64,000 nt of DNA, taken from assembly GCA_022834735.1 (NCBI GenBank), contig BQKD01000001.1, positions 1,589,659 to 1,653,658 on the forward strand, written 5' to 3'. The translations under genes and the position numbers were made by a program. Below the pieces are notes generated by a model. That model searched no databases. It saw only the letters and a program-made list of their open reading frames with translations, and was not told where the DNA came from. Of this stretch, positions 40,333 through 49,071 are shown one piece after another. This stretch comes from Erysipelotrichaceae bacterium OPF54. Lineage in GTDB: Bacteria; Bacillota_I; Bacilli_A; Erysipelotrichales; Erysipelotrichaceae. Numbering within the stretch: the stretch's first letter is position 1; every line of letters starts with the position of its first letter.

Positions 40333-40947
40333 TGAATTTGTCTGAAAAACAAGTTCCTGAATCGATGATACCACATCGACAACTTTAATGACAACACCTT
40401 TAGGCACTTTAAAATGCTCGTGCGTAAAATCCACGATCCCTTTGATCCCGCATCCTACCAGACGATCCACAGTCTCCTGCACATTGTGCGAGATCGTCAA
40501 AATCGCAATACGGCATCCTTCAGGGATCTTCTCTTCCAGCTCGTTCATCGAGTACACCTCGACACCAAACATTTCCCTGCCGCATTTTTCGGGATCCGCG
40601 TCAAACGCGCATGCGATCTCTCCGACCACATGATCCCATTTATTGTAGTTCAGCAGGGCCCGCCCGAGGTTGCCCGCCCCGACGAGAATGATCTTTTCAT
40701 CAAAATTAACACCAAGCTGCGCATTGAAAATATCGATCAGCTTATTTACATCATAACCATATCCCTGTTTGCCCAGATTGCCTAAAAATGAAAAATCCCG
40801 GCGGATCGTTGTCGGCTCGATATCGACAAGATTCGCAAGCTCTTTGGACATGACACGCTCTACCCCGTTTTTCTGCAGGCGGCGCAGAGCCTTCAAGTAT
40901 ACCGGATATCGATGAAGTGTCGCTTTTGGCACATCTATATTCCGCAT
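40306..40947 (-). CDS. rex: redox-sensing transcriptional repressor Rex
   Basis: 213 residues. Winged helix at 1-80 (PKATLHRYPVYLKALRRLQK, IEPTTIRRDFSFLGNLGKQGYGY), then a Rossmann NAD(H) domain (IILVGAGNLGRALLNY, ACAFDADPEK, LTISHN) and the C-terminal domain-swap helix. Rex represses fermentation and respiration genes and leaves DNA when NADH is high. ATG 40947 is preferred: GGTGAT lies upstream and the protein then has the usual length. A Rex-type operator overlaps its own -35, indicating autoregulation. Confidence 0.96.
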   Translation of the reverse strand: MRNIDVPKATLHRYPVYLKALRRLQKNGVERVMSKELANLVDIEPTTIRRDFSFLGNLGKQGYGYDVNKLIDIFNAQLGVNFDEKIILVGAGNLGRALLNYNKWDHVVGEIACAFDADPEKCGREMFGVEVYSMNELEEKIPEGCRIAILTISHNVQETVDRLVGCGIKGIVDFTHEHFKVPKGVVIKVVDVVSSIQELVFQTNSLDEVTKKQ

Positions 40948-40965
40948 AAGTCTATCACCATAAAC

Positions 40966-40993
40966 ATTATACAACAAAATTTGTATTTGTGAA
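40966..40993 (-). promoter_or_regulatory. rex promoter
   Basis: Minus strand: TTCACA (40993-40988), 16 bases, TATAAT (40971-40966). The -35 is part of the operator. Confidence 0.75.
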
Positions 40994-41004
40994 ATTTTTT
41001 ACAA
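40987..41004. promoter_or_regulatory. Rex operator (ROP site)
   Basis: TTGTGAAATTTTTTACAA, close to the Gram-positive consensus TTGTGAAnnnnTTCACAA, with one mismatch per outer half. Confidence 0.8.
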
Positions 41005-41014
41005 ACATGCACTA

Positions 41015-41665
41015 CTAATTTTTCGGTTTCCGCTTGTGGAACAGGCTGACCTGCGCACTGCTGCGCCGGCTCATTTCCATTTCCTGCAGCAGAGGATCGA
41101 GCAGATCCATGTCCTTTTCGATTTCCTCGACAATCTGATTGTCAAGGATCCGGAACCGGAAATACACATACATGGCGCCTGCGCTTGCCAGAGCGATCAG
41201 CAGGCTATACAGCATCGGCACATGAAACCCGTAGACAAAAAGGACCAGGATCAGAGAATACAGAAGCACATCGATCCATAAAAAACGTTTCGTCTTTATT
41301 TCCTCGAGCCGCTCGATCGTGCGGCACCGCTGAAAGTAAAGCGACATGAAATCCTCGCGCAGAGGCGGCGTAAAATCCACCATCTTGAACCGGGCCCGTT
41401 TATATTTTCTTTTTTTCGCATCCGCAACCATCTGCATCTTTACAAGACAGTATCTTTTTTCCCGCCGGTGATCCATCTTGTCATATTTATCATAATTCAT
41501 CTGCAGCAGTTTCAAATAATCGTTTTCCGTGACCTCTTCATAGCTCATGCTCTGCATCAGCACATCAAGCTTGAGCGAATTGGTCGAAAGGAAGCTGATC
41601 TCATGGGCCGCTTCCTGCTGGATGCGGCAAAGCGAAAAATAATATTTATCAGTCGAAACCGCCAT
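41015..41665 (-). CDS. membrane protein with two helices and coiled-coil flanks, unknown
   Basis: 216 residues. A charged N-terminal 120 residues (YEEVTENDYLKLLQMNYDKY, RREKRYCLVKMQMVADAKKR) is followed by two adjacent helices (WIDVLLYSLILVLFVYGF, MLYSLLIALASAGAMYVYF) and an acidic helix (IVEEIEKDMDLLDPLLQEME) with a basic end. No family recognised. Last gene of the rapZ operon; its start lies inside the end of the TSCPD gene (17-base overlap). Confidence 0.8.
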   Translation of the reverse strand: MAVSTDKYYFSLCRIQQEAAHEISFLSTNSLKLDVLMQSMSYEEVTENDYLKLLQMNYDKYDKMDHRREKRYCLVKMQMVADAKKRKYKRARFKMVDFTPPLREDFMSLYFQRCRTIERLEEIKTKRFLWIDVLLYSLILVLFVYGFHVPMLYSLLIALASAGAMYVYFRFRILDNQIVEEIEKDMDLLDPLLQEMEMSRRSSAQVSLFHKRKPKN

Positions 41666-41912
41666 CGAGATACCTTTTTAAGATTTTGGCCATCTGATCC
41701 GGACACGAGGTCTTTTTTCTTTCGCACACGATCCCGTCGCAGCGTTCGATAAATTCCTCGATCCGCATGCCGGCCGCCAGCGCACTGATCCCCTTCGAAC
41801 TGCCATTGCACCCGTTATAGGTTGTGATCGAACAGATCGTATCTCCATCCAGTTCGAAGACCATCTTCGTCGAACATACGCCGCAAGGCTTTGATTCCAG
41901 AGTTCTCGTCAT
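41649..41912 (-). CDS. TSCPD-domain protein (TIGR03905 type)
   Basis: 87 residues ending with the family motif KKTSCPDQMAKILKRYLDGG. Conserved cysteines occur in KPCGVCSTKM, YNGCNGSS, ERCDGIVC and TSCPD. The TSCPD domain is found at the C-terminus of some B12-dependent ribonucleotide reductases and as stand-alone proteins; the role of the latter is unknown. Start ATG 41912 behind GAAAGGAAG, overlapping the Gx transporter stop as ATGA. Confidence 0.9.
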   Translation of the reverse strand: MTRTLESKPCGVCSTKMVFELDGDTICSITTYNGCNGSSKGISALAAGMRIEEFIERCDGIVCERKKTSCPDQMAKILKRYLDGGFD

Positions 41913-42409
41913 ACCAATCTTCCTTTCATTCGTTTCAATATATTTGCGCTCAGCAGCGCGATACACAATCCAGCCGCGATCGACAGAGCCAGGAGCACAG
42001 GCAGGAACAGCTGCATAAAAAACTGATCATACAAAATGGTGATCGCGAGCACCTGTCCTATATTGTGGAAACAGGCTCCAAGAATGCTCACCCCGTAAAT
42101 AGAAAACACTTTGGACCGATACGCGAGGATCATGGCAGCCATCGAAAAGATCCCGCCCGTCACAGAAAGGATGAACGGCACCGAAAACAGCGTCCCCTGC
42201 ATGAGCGAGGCCAGAAAGATCCGCCCAAGACAAACAACCACAAGATCCTTCGGACCGTACGCATACAAAGCAAACAGACCGACAATATTGGCAATTCCGA
42301 TCTTGTAGCCCGGAACGATCATAACGACCGGAAAAAAGCTTTCGATCAGCTGGAAAATGATCCCGAGCGCAATAAGAAAAGCAAGGATCACACTTTTTTT
42401 CGCACTCAC
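41909..42409 (-). CDS. Gx transporter family membrane protein
   Basis: 166 residues, about five helices (VILAFLIALGIIFQLIESFF, YKIGIANIVGLFALYAYG, GTLFSVPFILSVTGGIFSM, ILGACFHNIGQVLAITILY). The pattern PGYKIGIANI and LSVTGGIFS matches the Gx_transp family, often labelled heptaprenyl diphosphate synthase component I and related to ECF S-components. Paired with a NusG-II protein as in many Bacillota; such pairs often lie near flavin-transfer genes, none of which is present here. Overlaps both neighbours. Confidence 0.88.
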   Translation of the reverse strand: MSAKKSVILAFLIALGIIFQLIESFFPVVMIVPGYKIGIANIVGLFALYAYGPKDLVVVCLGRIFLASLMQGTLFSVPFILSVTGGIFSMAAMILAYRSKVFSIYGVSILGACFHNIGQVLAITILYDQFFMQLFLPVLLALSIAAGLCIALLSANILKRMKGRLV

Positions 42410-42783
42410 TGGATCTGCACATCCTCTCCGTCCTGCTCCCCTTCAATCGTGATCACCGTATCGTTAGGAAGACAGACGATCGGCGTGTTCGGGCTGTCGA
42501 CAAACCCCTGCATCGAACAATAGTGGTGAGGCGAGTTTTCCTGTTCGACACGCACCGCCTGATCCTTTACCTCGATCTTTACATCGCCAAGCGTCCCGTC
42601 GACCGTGTATTCGCCATCCCGGTTCAGGTCGATCCGGAGCACCTCGTCGCTGCGTACCTTCACCACCGCCGTTTTCGCGCCAGCCGGCCAGAGCACGACA
42701 GGAACGATCATGACCAGGGCAAGGATCATGACCGTCACGATCAGGATCTGATCGGCTTTTGTCATCGTATACGGATCACGCAT
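42406..42783 (-). CDS. NusG domain II-containing membrane-anchored protein
   Basis: 125 residues: one N-terminal helix (QILIVTVMILALVMIVPVVL) and an exported beta domain with RIDLNRDGEYTVDG, CSMQGFVDSPNTPIVCLPND and TIEGEQ, which is the NusG-II pattern including two conserved Cys. Function unknown; commonly co-encoded with Gx transporters. Start overlaps the lipoprotein stop. An internal Met (MTKADQ) six codons in is an alternative start. Confidence 0.88.
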   Translation of the reverse strand: MRDPYTMTKADQILIVTVMILALVMIVPVVLWPAGAKTAVVKVRSDEVLRIDLNRDGEYTVDGTLGDVKIEVKDQAVRVEQENSPHHYCSMQGFVDSPNTPIVCLPNDTVITIEGEQDGEDVQIQ

Positions 42784-43318
42784 TGACGATCACCTTGATC
42801 GGCTGCTCGATCTTGTTGCCGTACCGGTCGGATATCGTTACGATAATTTCATGCTCGCCCGTCTGCGCCGTCAGATCCGAAGGCGCCTCATAGCTGACTC
42901 CCGAAAGATCGGTTGCATGAAACACGCTGTCCCAGTCGATCGTGCCATTGAGAGGCACGCTGATCTCGTCCGGATGTTCCACAAGCGTAGGCGGCAGCGT
43001 ATCTTTGATCTTGATCCGGAACGGCGTTTCCTGGCTGCCGTTGCGGATTTCGAAATCATATTCGCCGACCACCAGATATTCCTTGCCCAAAGTGACGAAC
43101 CGGTTGTCTTTCTTGGCGATCCCGCGTGTTGCCGGAATGACCTTCAGCTGCCCCGATTGAAATTTTTCTCCATTTTTTATATATAAAGACGGATTGGCAT
43201 ACACATCCTTGCCCAGTTCGATCGTGAACGTATGCTTCTGCAGCTCGATCGGCTGCGCGCAGGCACAAAGCAGCGCAGAGCTCAGGGCCAGGATCATCGT
43301 TTTATTCCTTTTTTTCAT
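42776..43318 (-). CDS. lipoprotein with Ig-like C-terminal domain
   Basis: 180 residues. Signal peptide MKKRNKTMILALSSALLCAC ends in a lipobox-like LCAC, so the chain is likely lipid-anchored at the second Cys. Two beta-rich regions follow, the second (DTLPPTLVEHPDEISVPLNG, GVSYEAPSDL, HEIIVTISDRYGNKIEQPIK) typical of bacterial Ig-like/HYR domains. Its role is unknown. Start lies 17 bases inside whiA; the downstream NusG-II gene overlaps by eight bases. Confidence 0.8.
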   Translation of the reverse strand: MKKRNKTMILALSSALLCACAQPIELQKHTFTIELGKDVYANPSLYIKNGEKFQSGQLKVIPATRGIAKKDNRFVTLGKEYLVVGEYDFEIRNGSQETPFRIKIKDTLPPTLVEHPDEISVPLNGTIDWDSVFHATDLSGVSYEAPSDLTAQTGEHEIIVTISDRYGNKIEQPIKVIVNA

Positions 43319-44255
43319 CCGGATCCCTCCATGGCGCGGCCATCGTCCTGATCTTGGAAAGACGGTGCTTCATCCCGGATTTGGAAATCGTCTCGCCATA
43401 TTCCGCATACATTTCATCGCACAGCTCGTTGATGTTCGCTTCCGGATGTTTTTTGCGCACGTCCATGACCCGCACGATCTTTTCCGGAATACGAAGGCTT
43501 GCCCGGTTGCTCTCCAGGATCTCGATGCATTCCAGCTGTTCCCTGGCCGCCTTGAACGCTTTCATCTCGTTGGCCACTTCGCAGTTGTCCAGGCGCGTGA
43601 GCTGATTGTAGAAATCACGCTGGATCCTGCTGTCCTCGAACTGGAACAGCGCATTGCTCGCGCTGCACAGACGCAGAAAATCCGCGATCTTGTCGCCTGC
43701 CTTCATATAGACGATCCACAGCGACTTGCGCTCGATGACCCGGGCCGGCAGATAGAAGCGTTCCATCTGTTTCGCGATCGCGCCAGCCAGCTGTGCGTTG
43801 GCCACGGCGATCTCGCAGTGGTAATTGGTCGTTTTCGGCGAATTGACCGATCCGCCCGCAAGAAAACATCCCTGCAGATAGGCACGCGCATTTTTTTCGG
43901 ACCGGACCCATTTATAAGGCGGCGTGCTGTGCAGCCCGGTATCGTTAAGGATCATCAGATCTTCGAGAATTTCGTCTGCCCGATCAAAGATCTGAAGCCG
44001 GTAGATATTGTTTTTTTTCAGCTGCATCTTTTTCAGCACCGACAGACGGCAGTCCGCCTTATACAGCCGTTTGACCAGATTAAAAATATGTTTGATAATT
44101 CCTGCATTTTCCATCTGGAAAGATACATACATTCCCTGCCAGTTCATATGGAGCGTGGCTTTGACCTGAAAAAGCGCACACAACTGCGCTTTTGCCTGAT
44201 AATCGTCCAGCTCGTCCAGACAGATTTCCGCTTTTACATCACTTGTGAACGACAT
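43302..44255 (-). CDS. whiA: DNA-binding protein WhiA
   Basis: 317 residues. N-terminal LAGLIDADG-like domain (MSFTSDVKAEICLDE, YLQGCFLAGGSVNSPKTTNY) and C-terminal HTH (LRIPEKIVRVMDVRKKHPEA, NINELCDEMYAEYGETISKS). In Bacillota WhiA influences cell division and chromosome segregation rather than sporulation alone. Third gene of the conserved rapZ-yvcK-whiA cluster; its ATG shares a base with the yvcK stop (TGATG). Confidence 0.95.
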   Translation of the reverse strand: MSFTSDVKAEICLDELDDYQAKAQLCALFQVKATLHMNWQGMYVSFQMENAGIIKHIFNLVKRLYKADCRLSVLKKMQLKKNNIYRLQIFDRADEILEDLMILNDTGLHSTPPYKWVRSEKNARAYLQGCFLAGGSVNSPKTTNYHCEIAVANAQLAGAIAKQMERFYLPARVIERKSLWIVYMKAGDKIADFLRLCSASNALFQFEDSRIQRDFYNQLTRLDNCEVANEMKAFKAAREQLECIEILESNRASLRIPEKIVRVMDVRKKHPEANINELCDEMYAEYGETISKSGMKHRLSKIRTMAAPWRDPDEKKE

Positions 44256-45202
44256 CAGATCTTTTCCAGTATTTCCTCTACGGCTTTCTGGACAGCGTCC
44301 GGGTTGTGCCGGATGCGGCCTTTCTCGTCCAGATAGATCAGATTGCGCCTGATCACCGTGTAGTTTTCCGTTTCTTTTTCCAGCTTCACCGGATAGGAGC
44401 CTTCCGCTTCATAGTTTTCCCGCACAAAATCCGGGATCACGCTTTCATTGAATACAGCCACGTCGACCGGATTTTTGAAAGAATGCTTTTCGAGTGCCCG
44501 CACATGATCCTGCAGCGTATATCCGTCGGTCTCGCCTGGCTGGGTCATCGCATTGCAGAAATACACTTTCGGGCACGGATTTTCATAGATCGCCTGCGAA
44601 ATCTCTTCAATGATCAGATTCGGGATGACCGACGTATACAACGAACCGATCCCGTAAATGATCAGATCCGCGTTTTCGATCGCTTCGATCGCCTGCGGAT
44701 ACGGAGTAATGTGCTGCTGGTAAAATACCTTGTCGATATGGTTCGATACGGTCGGGATATTCTTCTCTCCGCGCACGAGCGTGCCATCCTGCATCAGCGC
44801 GTACAATGTCACGACATCCAGCGTGCTTGGCAGGATCTTTCCTTTGACATTCAGGATGCGGGAAATCGACTGTATCGCTCCCATGAAGGAGCCGGTCGTG
44901 TCCATCAGGGCCAGGAAGATCAGATTGCCAAGACTGTGCCCGCCAATGTCCTCGTCGCCCTCGAACCGGTAGTTCATCAGTTCGGTGAACAGGGTCTCGT
45001 TTTCCTCGAGCGACATCGCACACAATACGTGACGGATATCTCCCATGGCAGGCACGTGGTACACGTCCCGGATCCTGCCCGTGCTTCCGCCGTCGTCGGC
45101 CACTGTGACGATCGCGGTCAGATTCACGTTCTTTATTTTTTTCATGCCCATCATCATGCTGGACAGACCGGTCCCTCCGCCGATCACTACGATATTTTTC
45201 AT
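44255..45202 (-). CDS. yvcK: YvcK/CofD-like gluconeogenesis factor
   Basis: 315 residues. Rossmann-like start MKNIVVIGGGTGLSSMMMGM, then VTVADDGGSTGRIRDVYHVP, SIIGHSLGN-type GGHSLGNLIFLALMD, and IIYGIGSLYTSVIPNL. The UDP-sugar-binding YvcK is needed for growth on gluconeogenic carbon and for cell shape in related bacteria. Start ATG 45202 overlaps the rapZ stop (ATGA); a longer frame to 45265 runs inside rapZ and is rejected. Confidence 0.95.
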   Translation of the reverse strand: MKNIVVIGGGTGLSSMMMGMKKIKNVNLTAIVTVADDGGSTGRIRDVYHVPAMGDIRHVLCAMSLEENETLFTELMNYRFEGDEDIGGHSLGNLIFLALMDTTGSFMGAIQSISRILNVKGKILPSTLDVVTLYALMQDGTLVRGEKNIPTVSNHIDKVFYQQHITPYPQAIEAIENADLIIYGIGSLYTSVIPNLIIEEISQAIYENPCPKVYFCNAMTQPGETDGYTLQDHVRALEKHSFKNPVDVAVFNESVIPDFVRENYEAEGSYPVKLEKETENYTVIRRNLIYLDEKGRIRHNPDAVQKAVEEILEKI

Positions 45203-46083
45203 TCGAACGCGCCATCCCTTTCGCTTTCGACATTGTCGTCGATGTCGCGGTGGCTCTTGAAGCACCGGTATTTGTCTTTGTATTTGTCGAACAGATAGTT
45301 GCAGATGCTTACCGAACGATGCTGTCCTCCGGTGCAGCCGACTGCAACGATCATATGCGACTTGTTCTGGCGGTCGTACGATTCGAACGTAAAGTCAAGA
45401 TAGTCGCTCAGACGCTTTACAAATTCCTTCGTCTCGCTGGCTGTCATGACATAGTTGTACACTTCCTCCTGATTGCCGGTCTTTTCGCGCAGGCTCGGCT
45501 CGTAAAATGGATTGGGCAGGAAGCGGACGTCGATGATCTCGTCCGCATCCATCGGGACACCGTGTTTAAAGCCGAACGACTGGAACGTGATCGTAAATTC
45601 TGTCTTTTCGTTCGTGCGGAACCGGTGGCGGATGCGGTTGGCAAGCGCCTGCGGTGTCAGCTTGGTCGTATCCACATGAAAGGTGTTCTGCGCGTTTTCC
45701 TGCAGATGATCGAAATAGTCGCGTTCCATTTCGATCGCATCTTCAAGCGTGGATGCGCGGTTGGTCGCGATCATCGGATGCTGGCGGCGCGTAAAGCGGT
45801 AGCGCAGCAGCAGCTCATCGTCGCTGCAGTCCAGAAAAATGATCTGGATATTGTTGGTGTTGTTGTCAAAGTATTTCACAAAATAAACGTAGTCGATGGC
45901 GGAGACCGACAGCGCTACGGATTTATATTTCGTCTTTTTTTCATCGAGCAGGGCTTCCAGATCAGGAAGCAGCTCTTTCGGGAAGTTATCGATACAGTAA
46001 TAGCCGAGATCTTCGAGCGCGTTCATGGCGCTGCTTTTTCCGGCCCCGGACATGCCGGTTACCAGAACGATATTTTCATTCAT
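45199..46083 (-). CDS. rapZ: RapZ/YvcJ nucleotide-binding protein
   Basis: 294 residues. Walker A GMSGAGKSSAM, then ALEDLGYYCIDNFP, FLDCSDDELLLRYRFTRRQH and the C-terminal block IVAVGCTGGQHRSVSICNYL. In enterobacteria RapZ guides RNase E to small RNAs; in Bacillota YvcJ binds and hydrolyses nucleotides with a less clear role. First gene of an eight-gene overlapping operon extending to 41015. Confidence 0.95.
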   Translation of the reverse strand: MNENIVLVTGMSGAGKSSAMNALEDLGYYCIDNFPKELLPDLEALLDEKKTKYKSVALSVSAIDYVYFVKYFDNNTNNIQIIFLDCSDDELLLRYRFTRRQHPMIATNRASTLEDAIEMERDYFDHLQENAQNTFHVDTTKLTPQALANRIRHRFRTNEKTEFTITFQSFGFKHGVPMDADEIIDVRFLPNPFYEPSLREKTGNQEEVYNYVMTASETKEFVKRLSDYLDFTFESYDRQNKSHMIVAVGCTGGQHRSVSICNYLFDKYKDKYRCFKSHRDIDDNVESERDGAFE

Positions 46084-46115
46084 TCGTATTTCTCCCTTCT
46101 GAATATTTACGTTTC

Positions 46116-46144
46116 ATTATAGCACATCGAGCTCATGTACAAAA
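46116..46144 (-). promoter_or_regulatory. promoter of rapZ operon
   Basis: Minus strand: TTTTGT (46144-46139), 17 bases, TATAAT (46121-46116) with an extended TGC. It lies in the last codons of the preceding hydrolase gene. Confidence 0.55.
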
Positions 46145-46755
46145 CCCAGGATCGTATTTGCCAGCTTTCGCGGCTTATCGGTATTCACTTCATGCCTTGC
46201 GCCCGGAATGATTTCCAGCCTTGAATCGGGCAGTCTTTCAAAAAGCGCGTACGCTCCTTTCCGGTTCGCTTTATCCTTCTCGCCGCACACGATCAGCGTA
46301 TCGGTCTTGACCAGTTCCACATTTTCGGTATACGGCAGCGTTTTGAGCGAATCGAGCAGCGACACGCACTGATCCTTGGGCAGGCGCATTTTATCAAAGT
46401 ATTTTTTCGGCATCAGTTTCATGACCTGATTCTGAAACGCGAGCACGTTGCGGCTCACCGTGTACGGCACGCCGATCAGGATGAGCCCGGACACTTTTTC
46501 CGGATGCTTTTTGGCGTATTCCAGAGCCAGGATGCCGCCTAGCGAAAGCCCGCAGAGCACAAATTCCTGTTCAGGAAGCATGGTGCAGTAGTGTTCGAAG
46601 CCTTCGAGCAGGCTTTCGAGCGTCATCGGTCTGGCAGCCGCCAGATCATACAGAGCGGGCACGCTCGTTCTGATTCCTTTGTGATTCAGGATCGTTCGTA
46701 CCATTTTCCAGTTGGAGCCTGTTTGTCCCAGGCCATGCAGCAAGATCATTCTCAT
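46117..46755 (-). CDS. alpha/beta hydrolase
   Basis: 212 residues. Oxyanion-region MILLHGLGQTGSNWKM, nucleophile elbow CGLSLGGILAL (GxSxG), a late Asp in IVCGEKDKANRK, and the catalytic His in PGARHEVN. A complete triad is therefore visible. Substrate unknown; small size suggests an esterase or lipase-like enzyme without a large lid. Its end overlaps the rapZ promoter. A TATAAT at 46785-46790 on the minus strand may be its own -10. Confidence 0.88.
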   Translation of the reverse strand: MRMILLHGLGQTGSNWKMVRTILNHKGIRTSVPALYDLAAARPMTLESLLEGFEHYCTMLPEQEFVLCGLSLGGILALEYAKKHPEKVSGLILIGVPYTVSRNVLAFQNQVMKLMPKKYFDKMRLPKDQCVSLLDSLKTLPYTENVELVKTDTLIVCGEKDKANRKGAYALFERLPDSRLEIIPGARHEVNTDKPRKLANTILGFVHELDVL

Positions 46756-46835
46756 AGTTATTGTCCCCTTATTTCATTTTTTTAATTATACATCCAAAAT
46801 ATGAAAAAAAGCTGAAATACACACAATCGGGCAAA

Positions 46836-46861
46836 AGAAAAACCGCTGAAGATCAACGGCA
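46836..46861 (-). terminator. terminator of ktrBA operon
   Basis: Minus-strand stem CCGTTGA/TCAGCGG followed by TTTTTC, just past the ktrA stop. Confidence 0.75.
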
Positions 46862-46868
46862 GTTCCAT

Positions 46869-47534
46869 TCATTCATGTTCAAATTTTTCGATCGATCCGA
46901 TATGTCCGAGCACGACGATGCCGTCGCCGAACTCGAACGTGTATTCGGGATCGATATTGGTGATCGTCTCGTCGCCGTGTTCGATCGCGATGATGTTCAA
47001 TCCGTACTTGGCGCGCAGATCGGTTTCCGCTACCGTTTTGCCGACGATCGAATCCGGCACGCTCATCTCGTAGATCTCCGTATCGGCGTTGAGCGAAAAA
47101 TAGTCGATCAGATGGTTGGAAAGAAGGTGTTTTCCAAGCCGGACCCCCATATCGTGCTCAGGATAAACGACTTCTGCCCCCAGACGTTCCAGGATCTGTC
47201 CCTGTTCTTTTGTCGTTGCCTTGGCAATGACGCGGGGCACTCCCAGATTGATCAGGTGCAGGGTAGCCAGGATGCTCGATTCGATCGCATTTCCGATGCA
47301 TACGACCCCGACCTCGCAGTTGCGCACGCCGATCTCGTCAAGTGCTTCTTTCGTGATATGTTCGACCACGAACGCGTAGGGTGTCAGCTCGCGCAGCTCC
47401 TTCACGCGTTCCGGATCGCGGTCGCAGATAATGATCTGATGTCCGGCCAGAGCCAGCGTCGTCGCCAGCGCACTTCCGAACCGTCCGACTCCGATGATCG
47501 CAAAAGATCCGGAATCCTTCCCTTTTTTTGCCAT
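46869..47534 (-). CDS. ktrA: KtrA/TrkA potassium uptake regulatory subunit
   Basis: 221 residues: RCK N domain (FAIIGVGRFGSALATTLALA, IICDRDPERV) and RCK C domain (VPDSIVGKTVAETDLRAKYG, VVLGHIGSIEKFE). Cytosolic ring that gates the KtrB channel in response to ATP/ADP and often to c-di-AMP. It follows ktrB by 18 bases with AGGAG upstream. Confidence 0.94.
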   Translation of the reverse strand: MAKKGKDSGSFAIIGVGRFGSALATTLALAGHQIIICDRDPERVKELRELTPYAFVVEHITKEALDEIGVRNCEVGVVCIGNAIESSILATLHLINLGVPRVIAKATTKEQGQILERLGAEVVYPEHDMGVRLGKHLLSNHLIDYFSLNADTEIYEMSVPDSIVGKTVAETDLRAKYGLNIIAIEHGDETITNIDPEYTFEFGDGIVVLGHIGSIEKFEHE

Positions 47535-47552
47535 AAAATAATTTCTCCTTTT

Positions 47553-48863
47553 TTATCCGATCATGATGTTTTCTTCTGTATACGATGCGGCACTGTTTCC
47601 TTTTAATACCCATAATGTGGCGATCGTTACCGGACCAAGGCGGCCGATGAACATGCATACGATGAGCACGATCTTGCTTCCGATCGACAAATACGGAGTG
47701 ATCCCTACGGTCGATCCGACCGTCGCAAACGCGGATGTCACTTCGACAAGCGCTTCATAGAGCTCGATATCCGGCTCGAAAACAAGCAGCAGGAACGTGC
47801 CGGTAAAAACGACCGCAAGGCCGAAGAAAATGACGGTCAGCGCTTTTTGAAAGATCAGGCGCGGAATCTTGCGGTGGAACACCTCGTGGCGGTTGTTCTG
47901 GATGGTGCTCGAAATGGCCATGAACGCGAAGGTAAAAAACGTTGTCGTCTTGATACCGCCGCCAGTCGACCCGGGCGAAGCGCCGATAAACATCAGAACG
48001 CAGAACACAAGGATGGCCGGCTGCGTGAACTGAGCGATCGGATAAGTATTAAAGCCGGCTGTACGCGCAATCACGCTCTGGAACCAGGCCTCGAGCCATG
48101 TCTGCTCTGTCGTCCATTTCAAAAGCAGGGTGCCGCCAACAAGAAGCGTGACTGTCATCGTGATGACGATCTTCGTGTTCAGCTTCAGATTTTTCCAGCG
48201 AAACCGGTTGCGCAGCACATCGAACATCGCCAGAAATCCGAATCCTCCCAAAATGACCAGCGCTGTCGTGACAAGATTCATCGGGACATTGTCTGCGTAA
48301 TTGAGCAGCGAATCATATCCGCCCAGAATATCGAAGCCGGCATTATTGAACGCGGAGACGGAATGGAAAAGACCGTATACGATCGATGTGGCCGCCCCGT
48401 AATCCGGCAAAAAGATAAAGAAGGAAAAAACCGCTCCTGTCAGCTCGATGACAAAGGTCAGGATCAGAAACGATTTGATCGTCTGGATCAGTCCGCCGTA
48501 GCCTGAAAAGTTCATGGCTTCCACGACAAGCTGCCTTGTTTTCATTCCGATCTTTTTCCCGATCAGAAGAGTAAATAAAACACCGATCGTTGCCACACCA
48601 AGCCCTCCGATCTGAATGAGTACGGCAAGCAGCGTGTAGCCGAACGGCGTAAATGTATCCCCTACCGGCACTGTGGTCAGTCCGGTCACGCACACGGCGC
48701 TCGTCGATACGAACAAGGCATCGATAAAGCTGACAGGCGAAGCTGCCTTATGAGCCAGGGGCGTCATGAACAGCAGGGCGCCGATCAGGATAACGGCCAG
48801 GAAGCCCATGGATAATAGTCGTGCGGGAGTCTGGCGGTTAAACCAGAATAGTACTTTTCGCAT
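47553..48863 (-). CDS. ktrB: KtrB/TrkH family potassium transporter
   Basis: 436 residues, about eight to ten helices with four pore repeats, e.g. VCVTGLTTV, HSVSAFNNAGFDI, RTAGFNTYPI, ATVGSTVGIT. The selectivity Gly residues are present. Start ATG 48863 (MRKVLFWFNRQTPAR) behind AAGGTGG; eight extra residues from 48887 lack a site. Potassium uptake with KtrA. The 208 bases upstream hold no recognisable riboswitch. Confidence 0.94.
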   Translation of the reverse strand: MRKVLFWFNRQTPARLLSMGFLAVILIGALLFMTPLAHKAASPVSFIDALFVSTSAVCVTGLTTVPVGDTFTPFGYTLLAVLIQIGGLGVATIGVLFTLLIGKKIGMKTRQLVVEAMNFSGYGGLIQTIKSFLILTFVIELTGAVFSFFIFLPDYGAATSIVYGLFHSVSAFNNAGFDILGGYDSLLNYADNVPMNLVTTALVILGGFGFLAMFDVLRNRFRWKNLKLNTKIVITMTVTLLVGGTLLLKWTTEQTWLEAWFQSVIARTAGFNTYPIAQFTQPAILVFCVLMFIGASPGSTGGGIKTTTFFTFAFMAISSTIQNNRHEVFHRKIPRLIFQKALTVIFFGLAVVFTGTFLLLVFEPDIELYEALVEVTSAFATVGSTVGITPYLSIGSKIVLIVCMFIGRLGPVTIATLWVLKGNSAASYTEENIMIG

Positions 48864-49071
48864 GTTGTAATTCCACCTTAAAATCAATTTGTATACATAA
48901 AAATTAAGCCCTGTTCATACAAAAAGCAAGCATAAAGATTACTTCCCGGCTATATTTGTATCTGTTTTTTCCGGAAGCGCTTTTCGAAAAAATCCGTCTT
49001 GCTGTCACATTGTATTTTTAAATTCTGAAATATGTTGTATCATTGAAATGAACAAAGGAAGTATTTGCATT

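Noticed and set aside
44255-45265. Longer yvcK start at 45265
   Set aside because: The extra 21 residues run out of frame inside rapZ; the ATG at 45202 overlaps the rapZ stop in the usual coupled way.
48864-49071. Possible c-di-AMP riboswitch upstream of ktrB
   Set aside because: Expected for some ktr operons, but I find neither the conserved ydaO-type motifs nor a terminator hairpin in this interval.
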